From NCBI GenBank assembly GCA_013138855.1, contig WTBX01000173.1, positions 1 to 6,308 of the forward strand: a stretch of 6,308 nucleotides of DNA. The letters run 5' to 3'. Source of the DNA: Methylococcaceae bacterium. GTDB lineage: Bacteria > Pseudomonadota > Gammaproteobacteria > Methylococcales > Methylomonadaceae. The notes beneath the pieces are model-generated. The model saw nothing but the letters and a program-made list of their open reading frames with translations, did no database searches and was not told the DNA's origin. The translations under genes were made by a program, and so were the position numbers. Positions 1 to 5,000 of this stretch are shown piece after piece (position 1 is the first letter of the stretch; every line of letters starts with the position of its first letter).

Positions 1-480
1 GCCAGGGTTGCTATGCCCTGAAGAACGTTTAAAATTACTAGAGCTAATTTCACTACTGCTCCAGTCTTTATTGTAGTTATAAGTTTTTTTAGTTTCTTTA
101 GTGCCGCCTACCTTTTCTTTGGTTTCGGTCTTAACGTCTTCTTTCCACTGATACATAGAAACATTACGCACTAATTTAATCGCCGTTGCAGAAACCCCAA
201 ACACATCATCACGCAAAACTTCTTCGGTATTTGCTAAACCTTGTGTGTGGATTAATTTGCCATTATTGGCTGGGTCAACCGTAGCAGAAGAAACCGAAAT
301 AACCGCGCCTTGTCCTTCTTTTAAACTTCTATAGGTTTTAACCGAATTACCTTCATTCCACCATAACAATGGAAAAGCGGCTATAAATAAAATAATGCCG
401 AATAGAATTCCCTTTATAGAGTTTCCGATACGACTAAACCAGTTTTCACTGGTGACTTCGCTAAAAGAATCATTATCCAT
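1..480 (-). CDS. TMEM43/LUMA-family membrane protein, N-terminal part (runs off the window)
   Basis: The reading frame is open from an ATG at 480 to the window edge, giving the first 160 residues with no stop. A short polar N-terminus is followed by one membrane segment at about residues 23-41, ending in WWNEG (40-44). Next come LKEGQGAVISV (53-63), GKLIHTQG (74-81), a D-D-V-F-G-V segment (91-96), a VSMYQWKED block (107-115) and an HSNP motif (156-159). This order of motifs is what I know from the TMEM43 (LUMA, DUF1625) family, whose human member is an inner-nuclear-membrane/ER protein. The bacterial function is unknown to me. Family members usually have further membrane segments near the C-terminus, which would lie outside this window. 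The start is well supported by AAGGAG (minus strand, 488-493), seven bases upstream of the ATG. The gene is divergent from cobD, so there is no operon link to it. The family call rests on motif recognition, not on a search. Confidence 0.85.
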   Translation of the reverse strand, partial: MDNDSFSEVTSENWFSRIGNSIKGILFGIILFIAAFPLLWWNEGNSVKTYRSLKEGQGAVISVSSATVDPANNGKLIHTQGLANTEEVLRDDVFGVSATAIKLVRNVSMYQWKEDVKTETKEKVGGTKETKKTYNYNKDWSSSEISSSNFKRSSGHSNPG

Positions 481-517
481 CGTACATCTCCTTGATTTTA
501 GTTATAAATAAAACTTC

Positions 518-547
518 ATAGTAACAGTAGCGGATTGAACTATACAA
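518..547 (-). promoter_or_regulatory. Candidate promoter for the TMEM43-like gene
   Basis: Read on the minus strand, a TTGTAT -35-like hexamer (542-547) lies 18 bases from a TACTAT -10-like hexamer (518-523). The -10 is preceded by TG plus one base, an extended -10 arrangement. It lies about 38 bases upstream of the start codon at 480, and the leader would contain the AAGGAG ribosome site. Each hexamer matches the sigma-70 consensus at four of six positions, so this is plausible rather than certain in AT-rich DNA. Confidence 0.35.
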
Positions 548-737
548 CCGCTTAAACGCAGTATTATCATATTCTCATAAAATGATAGTGCTGTTTTTAG
601 AGTCACTATCGCTAATGCCATAACTTTTAAAATAGAGATTCTTTATCCGCTTTCATGAATCGAGGCAAATAATAGGCAACCATTACCCTTTTATTTCTAG
701 GGGAAATATTAATGAATTTAAATAATTTTAAATGAGC

Positions 738-766
738 TTGTTAAAATAACAGCGACTCTTTGTAAA
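738..766 (+). promoter_or_regulatory. Weak candidate promoter for cobD
   Basis: TTGTTA (738-743) and TGTAAA (761-766) are spaced 17 bases apart, each matching the sigma-70 consensus at four of six positions. Initiation would fall around 773, leaving a very short leader that still includes the AGGA at 776-779. The match is weak, and an upstream start for a longer leader cannot be excluded. Confidence 0.25.
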
Positions 767-784
767 TAAGTTTATAGGATTAAG

Positions 785-1702
785 ATGGAATTAGTTATTA
801 CAGTGCTAATCGCGGTGTTATTCGATTTATATTTTGGTGAGCCAAAAAATTGGCACCCTTTAATAGTTTTTGGACGTTTTGCAAGCTTTGTAGAACATCA
901 TAGCCTTAACACCAAATACAGTAACTTTTTGCAAAAATTATGCGGTATCTTTGCGTTAATTCTAATCTTAATAATTTTTATTGTACCGCTTTATTATCTA
1001 CAACAAATTTTCTGGCTTAATCTTTTACTTGCCCCTGTTATTTTATATTTTTGCATTGCTGCTAACAGCTTAAAAGCTCATGCGATGGCGGTCTATGATG
1101 CTTTAGAACAACACGATTTAAAATTGGCTAGAAAAAAAGTGGCGATGATTGTTAGTCGAGATTGTACAAACATAGAGCCTTTAGCGGTACGTCGAGCAAC
1201 AATTGAGTCCGTTTTGGAAAATGGCGCAGATGCAGTCTTCGCGCCTTTATTTTGGTTTATGATTGGTGGCTCGATTGGCGTGATTTTTTATCGAATTTGT
1301 AATACTTTAGATGCCATGTGGGGCTATAAAAATCAGCGTTATTTTTATTTTGGTTGGGCAGCAGCGCGTTTAGATGATCTATTAAATTATATTCCTGCAC
1401 GATTGACGGCATTAAGTTACGCGCTCTTGGGGAATATTCGCGTTGCATGGCGTTGCTGGCGTACTCAAGCTAAATTATTAGACAGCCCTAATGCGGGGGT
1501 AGTGATGTGTTCAGGTGCAGGAAGCTTGAATGTAAAATTAGGCGGTGCTGCCGTTTATCATGGGAAAACTAAGGAAAAACCTTATTTCGGAGGTGACTCC
1601 GTACCTGAAAATAATGATATTTATCGGGCTAATCAACTTATTAATTTAACTTTGAGTTTATGGGTGTTTTTACTCATCGTCGTTGTGCTGTTTATTTTAT
1701 GA
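785..1702 (+). CDS. cobD: Adenosylcobinamide-phosphate synthase CobD/CbiB
   Basis: Inner-membrane enzyme of late cobalamin (B12) synthesis. It joins adenosylcobyric acid to (R)-1-amino-2-propanol or its phosphate, attaching the arm that later carries the nucleotide loop. The 305 residues are normal for the family. Recognisable blocks, in order, are D14 with GEP and HP (18-25), SRDC (124-127), ATIES through ENGADAVFAPLFW (138-157), CNTLDAMWGYK (172-182), ARLDDLLNYIPARLTA (194-209), GAGSLNVKLGG (244-254) and HGKT with FGGD (259-271). Hydrophobic segments lie near 1-15, 52-70, 77-93, 155-169 and 286-305. Start: ATG five bases after AGGA (776-779). It reads toward ampD, and no other cobalamin gene is in view. 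The similar-fold protein AmpE was considered because ampD is adjacent, but these motifs belong to true CobD/CbiB. An 8-bp perfect inverted repeat, TTTATGAG/CTCATAAA (1696-1719), overlaps the stop codon but has no T run after it. Confidence 0.96.
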   Translation: MELVITVLIAVLFDLYFGEPKNWHPLIVFGRFASFVEHHSLNTKYSNFLQKLCGIFALILILIIFIVPLYYLQQIFWLNLLLAPVILYFCIAANSLKAHAMAVYDALEQHDLKLARKKVAMIVSRDCTNIEPLAVRRATIESVLENGADAVFAPLFWFMIGGSIGVIFYRICNTLDAMWGYKNQRYFYFGWAAARLDDLLNYIPARLTALSYALLGNIRVAWRCWRTQAKLLDSPNAGVVMCSGAGSLNVKLGGAAVYHGKTKEKPYFGGDSVPENNDIYRANQLINLTLSLWVFLLIVVVLFIL

Positions 1703-1741
1703 GTTGAAAAGCTCATAAAGGTTTCTCGCGAAAATATGTGG

Positions 1742-1801
1742 GGAGGACTGGCAGTCCTTTCCTAAAGTATGAAAATCAAGAGAGGACTGGCAGTCCTTTT
1801 T
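1742..1801 (+). repeat. Tandem pair of 15-bp palindromic repeats downstream of cobD
   Basis: The 15-mer AGGACTGGCAGTCCT occurs at 1744-1758 and again, identically, at 1783-1797, 39 bases apart. Each can fold as a six-pair stem, AGGACT with AGTCCT, around a GGC loop. The first copy is preceded by a G run that gives GGAG immediately before the GACT core, resembling the tetranucleotide-plus-hairpin layout of REP sequences. The second copy lacks that GGAG. Perfect identity of two copies in otherwise drifting AT-rich DNA suggests a dispersed repeat rather than chance. Confidence 0.75.
1783..1801 (+). terminator. Candidate Rho-independent terminator of cobD
   Basis: The second palindrome copy forms a GC-containing six-pair hairpin followed directly by a run of five T (1797-1801), about 80 bases after the cobD stop. 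The first copy, at 1744-1758, is followed by only three T and would be a weaker stop. The repeat and terminator readings are compatible, since palindromic repeats often take on this role. Confidence 0.45.
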
Positions 1802-1818
1802 AGCAAATAATCACCGCT

Positions 1819-1928
1819 GCACGAAACCTAAAAACATCTTCAAAATCTATAAACTAGACCTATTTAAATTAAGCTCGTTTTAAAAGTCATGCATGAAACT
1901 TCGTGCGCGACTAGAAGTCGCGTCTCCG
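1819..1928. repeat. Partial or decayed copy of the REPIN-like element between cobD and ampD
   Basis: The right end, 1900-1928, is a 29-bp unit: TTCGTG, the palindrome CGCGACT-AGA-AGTCGCG (1906-1922), then TCTCCG. It matches the left end of the 5001-5188 element, read on the other strand, at 27 of 29 positions. Homology to the right end of that element extends inward through ATG and AACTTCGTG. At the left, GCACGAAACCTAAAAA (1819-1834) equals the sequence just inside the left hairpin of the other copy (5023-5038), but the left hairpin itself is absent here. About 65 bases of unrelated AT-rich DNA lie between the ends. The 7-bp hairpin lies 10 bases beyond the ampD stop and may stabilise or end that transcript, although no T run follows it. 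Confidence 0.7.
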
Positions 1929-1938
1929 CCTATCCATT

Positions 1939-2502
1939 TTAAATTGATGTCTCAACACCTGTTTCCAATAATTGAAAGAGCTTCGACCATAAAAAAGAGA
2001 CACTAGGGTCAGTTTTACGCTCAGGAGCTACATCACTATGCCCTGTAATGCGCTCTTTATTTAATTGAGGATAATGCTGAATTAATAATTGAATGACTGC
2101 TGCAAGCTTTAAATATTGCGCCTGAGTATAAGGAATATTGTCAGCCCCTTCTAGTTCTATTCCTATCGAAAAATCATTACAACGCTCACGCCCTTGATAC
2201 AAAGACTTACCCGCGTGCCATGCTCTTTGGTGAAACGGTACATATTGAATAACGTCCCCATTGCGCCTAATTAACAAATGTGCCGACACTTTTAATTGAT
2301 AAATCTCTTTAAAATAAGGATGCTCATTAGGATTTAAGCAATTACAAAATAATTGAGTGATATAATCACCTCCAAATTGTTGAGGAGGCAGGCTGATATT
2401 GTGAATAACAATTAAAGAAATATCAGTTTCATCAAAACGCGGGTTACAGTTAGGCGATGAAATTTGGCTTATGTCCGTTAAGCGGTGGTTTTTAATCTGC
2501 AT
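1939..2502 (-). CDS. ampD: 1,6-anhydro-N-acetylmuramyl-L-alanine amidase AmpD
   Basis: Cytosolic zinc amidase of peptidoglycan recycling. It cleaves the bond between anhydro-N-acetylmuramic acid and L-alanine in imported anhydro-muropeptides, and in bacteria with AmpR it thereby keeps AmpC beta-lactamase uninduced. From the ATG at 2502 the protein is 187 residues, against 183 in E. coli. Zinc ligands are H34 (in VIHNISLPP), H155 (in ITGHSDVAP) and D165 (in RKTDP); E117 (in IGIELEG) and K163 are the expected catalytic residues. SAHLLIRR (73-80), IQYVPF (85-90), RAWHAG (93-98) and YQGRERCNDFSIG (102-114) are all conserved. The frame is open upstream to a GTG at 2571, which would add 23 residues including a hydrophobic stretch. 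I prefer 2502 because H34 then falls at the family position, although neither start has a good ribosome site. It is convergent with cobD and divergent from the 2832 gene, so probably transcribed alone. Confidence 0.95.
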   Translation of the reverse strand: MQIKNHRLTDISQISSPNCNPRFDETDISLIVIHNISLPPQQFGGDYITQLFCNCLNPNEHPYFKEIYQLKVSAHLLIRRNGDVIQYVPFHQRAWHAGKSLYQGRERCNDFSIGIELEGADNIPYTQAQYLKLAAVIQLLIQHYPQLNKERITGHSDVAPERKTDPSVSFLWSKLFQLLETGVETSI

Positions 2503-2592
2503 GGTTAAATATAATTTAAAGATAAATATAACCATAGCATTTTTTAAAAATGAAAAAACTTGTTTTTTCACTCCGAATGGCTCTGCATTAAG

Positions 2593-2601
2593 TTTATAGC
2601 A
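2593..2601 (-). promoter_or_regulatory. Candidate extended -10 promoter element for ampD
   Basis: On the minus strand the sequence reads TGCTATAAA: a TATAAA -10 hexamer preceded by TG and one base, the extended -10 form. No good -35 hexamer is found 16-18 bases further upstream. Initiation near 2586 would place the GTG at 2571 only about 15 bases into the message and the ATG at 2502 about 84 bases in. Confidence 0.35.
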
Positions 2602-2762
2602 AGCAATGCTAAAGTTTTTTCATGTTTTCATGCACAATTAATTCAGTAATTAAGTATCAATTATTAAAGTTTTATAGTTTGAGTCTTTTAGCTTAATTCA
2701 AACAGAAGCATTCTGTTCGCTTTAAAATAAAAGTTGTTTTTAATAGAATGTTTATGAGTATT

Positions 2763-2791
2763 TTTATAATTTCACTATCAAGGTGTATACT
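2763..2791 (+). promoter_or_regulatory. Candidate promoter for the pseudo-GTPase gene, framed by an inverted repeat
   Basis: TTTATA (2763-2768) and TATACT (2786-2791) are spaced by 17 bases and lie about 40 bases before the start codon at 2832. The -10 matches the sigma-70 consensus at five of six positions and the -35 at four. The same stretch is framed by ATGAGTA (2754-2760) and its reverse complement TACTCAT (2788-2794), the second arm overlapping the -10. That arrangement would suit a repressor operator, but this is inferred only from symmetry. Confidence 0.4.
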
Positions 2792-2831
2792 CATCAACTT
2801 ACCAATAACAATAAGAATTTAGGGTAATTCA

Positions 2832-4301
2832 ATGGCAGAGAAAACGATAAGTAAACACTTAGTCAACCTTGAACAACACTTTGCGATCACTCAGCCTATC
2901 TTGCAAAAAGCGAGTAAAACGTTTCATGAACTAGATCAACTGGAATTTGATTTAGGCTTGCTTGATGATGATGAATCAACCGTACGCAAAAGTTCATGGT
3001 GGCCAATTGTCAGTTTGGTAGGCGGCACGTCTCCCGTTAAAAATGACTTTATAGATCATTATTTAGGCTCTAGCCTTCATCATTCCAGTGTTCATACCTC
3101 GCATCATAAATTCACCGTTCTACAGTACACCCCTCAGGCAACAGCCGTCACTTTGCCTGGAACGGCATTAGATGTCGATCATCGACTCCCTTTCTATCAA
3201 ATCAGCAATAAAATAGAACAGAGTCTTAAAGGTCAAGGTAGCAAAATTAATGCGCATTTAGAACTTAAAACCTTAAACAGTGATAAGTTAAGAGGCAAAT
3301 TATTTATAGATACACCACCCTTCACTGCCAATAGCAATCCTATACAAACTTTATTGATGAAGCATGTATTGGAAATATCTGATTTAACCTTTGTGTTTAC
3401 CGATGTTTTTGATTCTGAGCATACCGTCATCAGCGAGTTAGTCGATGAATTAGTTAAACTTCAAGATACCAATAAACTCATTTATATTATCGACCATTCT
3501 GATATGAGTCTTGATATTGCTAAAAGTAGTGAAATCATTAACTCATGGCAACAAAGGCTTGCTAATCTAGGTTTAAATACAGGGCATTATATTGTCTTGT
3601 CAGATTCTGATGACAGCCGCCTAGATGGTATTAGAGCGATAGATGAACGCTTGGCTAATGTTGAAAATGACCGTTCTTACCGTGTACTAAGTACCTTAGA
3701 GAAAAGCGTTCGTGATATAGAAGAGGTCTTAATGCCAGAAGTGCAAAACGCATTAATACAATGGAAAGAACGCTCAAATGCCTCGACTTTAATTGTGATG
3801 GGGTTTTTAGTGACCATTATGCTGTTTGCAGAAATCACCATGGGCGGCATTGTCCTAAACTCTATTGTTGACCCGATTATGGGACCAATAATTTTATTGA
3901 TATTTATGGCTTTTTTTATTCCTCTCCATTTAGCCATTAGTAAAATTCATGCCAAATTTATTATTAAACAATTACACAAACGTCAAAAAGAGCTTAATTT
4001 AATTGAAAATCTTGAGGGATTATTTGAAAAAAGTCTCGGCTTTTGGCGTACTTTATTACCAAGAACAGAACCTTACGGTAATAGCAGAAAAAATCGCAAA
4101 AAAATTAAATTGTTAATAGAAGAAACTAAAGAATTAGTGCAATCTTTAAATGATGCTTTTAGTCATGCAGTCGAACAGACTTTACAGACCGCGCCTTCTG
4201 AGCAGACGTACACAGAAACTCCACCTGAAAAATGGGAGATTCCTACGCCTAAAGAAAAGCCTAAAACTGCACCTTTTTTTCCTGTATCTCCAAAAAAATA
4301 A
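2832..4301 (+). CDS. Membrane-anchored dynamin/EHD-like pseudo-GTPase, uncharacterised
   Basis: A 489-residue protein whose exact family I do not recognise. After an N-terminal helical region (about 1-50) comes a G-domain-like segment: WWPIVSLVGGTS (56-67) leads into a P-loop position, and DFIDHYLG (72-79) follows where GTPases have FINxLLG. The motifs are degenerate. G-x4-G-K-[ST] has become G64-x4-V69-K70-N71; the DTPG motif is D160-T-P-P163; and the NKxD position reads D221-H-S-D224 after KLIYII. The fold may be retained without normal GTP hydrolysis. Residues 288-316 are helical. Two membrane segments (about 317-341 and 347-369) form a hairpin, followed by a basic helical stretch (371-450) and a Pro/Lys-rich tail (457-489). 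The start follows AGGG (2821-2824) by seven bases. It is the first gene on its strand here, 118 bases before the next. Membrane remodelling or scaffolding is the natural guess from dynamin-like relatives, but the role is unknown. Confidence 0.8.
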   Translation: MAEKTISKHLVNLEQHFAITQPILQKASKTFHELDQLEFDLGLLDDDESTVRKSSWWPIVSLVGGTSPVKNDFIDHYLGSSLHHSSVHTSHHKFTVLQYTPQATAVTLPGTALDVDHRLPFYQISNKIEQSLKGQGSKINAHLELKTLNSDKLRGKLFIDTPPFTANSNPIQTLLMKHVLEISDLTFVFTDVFDSEHTVISELVDELVKLQDTNKLIYIIDHSDMSLDIAKSSEIINSWQQRLANLGLNTGHYIVLSDSDDSRLDGIRAIDERLANVENDRSYRVLSTLEKSVRDIEEVLMPEVQNALIQWKERSNASTLIVMGFLVTIMLFAEITMGGIVLNSIVDPIMGPIILLIFMAFFIPLHLAISKIHAKFIIKQLHKRQKELNLIENLEGLFEKSLGFWRTLLPRTEPYGNSRKNRKKIKLLIEETKELVQSLNDAFSHAVEQTLQTAPSEQTYTETPPEKWEIPTPKEKPKTAPFFPVSPKK

Positions 4302-4325
4302 CAATTAAGATTTTTGCCTTTTAAG

Positions 4326-4371
4326 TTAATGCAAGATAGATTTTTTAAAAAAATACGTTTATCTTGCTTAA
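4326..4371. other. Inverted repeat in the spacer after the pseudo-GTPase gene
   Basis: TTAA-T-GCAAGATA (4326-4338) can pair with TATCTTGC-TTAA (4360-4371), leaving one bulged T. The enclosed 21 bases include a T6-A7 run that can also pair with itself. The structure lies 25 bases after the 4301 stop and about 50 bases before the next start. It is too AT-rich, and lacks a following T run, to be called a standard terminator. It may attenuate transcription or protect the message between the two genes. Confidence 0.4.
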
Positions 4372-4419
4372 AATACGAAGTCGATTTTTTAATTTACCCT
4401 AACTTAGCGACGGTTAACT

Positions 4420-4944
4420 ATGGATAATTTAAAACAAAATTTATCATTATGGGATATTTTTCAAGAATATTTCCCTTTATGCATCTGGAGGCATGACCCA
4501 TTAGACCTCCACCCTTCTTCTATCTTTTTTAAATTCAATTTAGTTATCTATTATTGTGTCGAGCTGTTTATGCAGGCAAATATGATAGATCCGTGGGAAG
4601 CTTTTTGGGAAGTGAATCTGGAAACACTTTTCACCTTAGGGTTTGTTGCTTTGATGATGATGATAAACCGCAATTTTGATCGCTATTTACAGGTTGCAAC
4701 ATCGTTTTTAATTTGTGAAAACATTATTGCAGTTGTCGCTATTCCTGTCATGATTTGGTTAACGGTCACAGATGATTTATGGAGTTATATCACCTTTGGA
4801 ATATTAGTGTTTTGGGATGTGACGTTAGTGACCTATATCATTAAAAAGGTTTTAAAAATTAATGTTTTTGCTAGCTTAGCCGTGGCCTTCATTTATTTTG
4901 CTTGTACTTATGGTGGCGCATACGGCTTAATGCTATTGATTTAA
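4420..4944 (+). CDS. Multi-pass membrane protein of unknown function
   Basis: A 174-residue integral membrane protein. A 30-residue polar/aromatic N-terminus contains RHDPLDLHPSS (24-34), followed by hydrophobic segments at about 33-51, 66-83, 91-115, 120-140 and 148-173, so probably four or five membrane spans. The basic residues R84 and R88 lie between spans, and K142, K143 and K146 after the fourth suggest cytoplasmic loops. The layout, with a P-x-D-L-x-x-S motif just before the first span, resembles short uncharacterised proteobacterial membrane proteins of Yip1-like topology. That is pattern memory, not a proven match. No clear ribosome site precedes the ATG; GACGG about eight bases upstream is the best candidate. 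It lies 118 bases after the pseudo-GTPase gene on the same strand and may be co-transcribed with it. No catalytic motif or transporter signature is visible. Confidence 0.75.
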   Translation: MDNLKQNLSLWDIFQEYFPLCIWRHDPLDLHPSSIFFKFNLVIYYCVELFMQANMIDPWEAFWEVNLETLFTLGFVALMMMINRNFDRYLQVATSFLICENIIAVVAIPVMIWLTVTDDLWSYITFGILVFWDVTLVTYIIKKVLKINVFASLAVAFIYFACTYGGAYGLMLLI

Positions 4945-4957
4945 AATAGCTTTCAAA

Positions 4958-4994
4958 GAAATTAAAAATCCTGACCGTTTTTACAACGGCTCAG
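4958..4994 (-). terminator. Candidate terminator for the antiporter gene
   Basis: Read on the minus strand, CTGAGCCGTT and AACGGTCAG form a stem of five plus four pairs with one bulged base and a five-base loop (4971-4994). It is followed by GATTTTTAATTTC (4958-4970), a T-rich tract. It lies about 200 bases beyond the antiporter stop, on the far side of the REPIN-like element. On the plus strand the same hairpin follows the 4944 stop by 26 bases but has no T run after it. Confidence 0.4.
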
Positions 4995-5000
4995 AGAATA

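Larger units (their letters stand above)
481..784. other. Divergent spacer between the TMEM43-like gene and cobD
   Basis: This 304-base AT-rich stretch holds no convincing gene. Near the left gene are its ribosome site and a candidate promoter; near cobD are a weak promoter and an AGGA ribosome site. In the middle, TATCAT (565-570) can pair with ATGATA (582-587), and the overlapping GATAGTG (584-590) can pair instead with CACTATC (604-610). These two stems are mutually exclusive. I see no B12-box-like GCCACTG motif or other cobalamin riboswitch hallmark upstream of cobD. Nothing else stands out. Confidence 0.6.
2503..2831. other. Divergent regulatory spacer between ampD and the pseudo-GTPase gene
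   Basis: This 329-base, very AT-rich spacer includes the possible 5' extension of ampD (2503-2571). I see no independent gene. It holds candidate promoters in both directions, a tandem direct repeat of TTTTCATG (2617-2624 and 2625-2632), and the inverted repeat TTAATT-CAGT-AATTAA (2638-2653). TAGCA-TGCTA (2597-2611) forms another small inverted repeat overlapping the ampD -10. These may be protein-binding sites, but such short symmetric runs are common in AT-rich DNA. Confidence 0.5.

Noticed and set aside
481..784. Cobalamin riboswitch upstream of cobD
   Set aside because: No B12-box-like sequence or multi-stem aptamer layout is visible; only short AT-rich hairpins are present.
1257..1448. 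Minus-strand 63-codon open frame inside cobD
   Set aside because: It lies entirely antisense to strongly conserved CobD motifs and its translation has no recognisable features; it is a shadow of the real frame.
785..1702. AmpE instead of CobD, given the adjacent ampD
   Set aside because: The SRD, NTLDAMWGYK, DDLLNYIPAR and FGGD blocks are those of true CobD/CbiB, and the gene is convergent with ampD rather than co-transcribed.
1742..1928. CRISPR-like array between cobD and ampD
   Set aside because: Only two copies of a 15-bp palindrome plus a different hairpin are present, with no regular spacer-repeat series; REP-type repeats explain it better.
3233..3937. Two minus-strand open frames (3233-3430 and 3677-3937) inside the pseudo-GTPase gene
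   Set aside because: Both are antisense to a continuous 489-residue frame with good start signals, and they have no ribosome site or domain features of their own.
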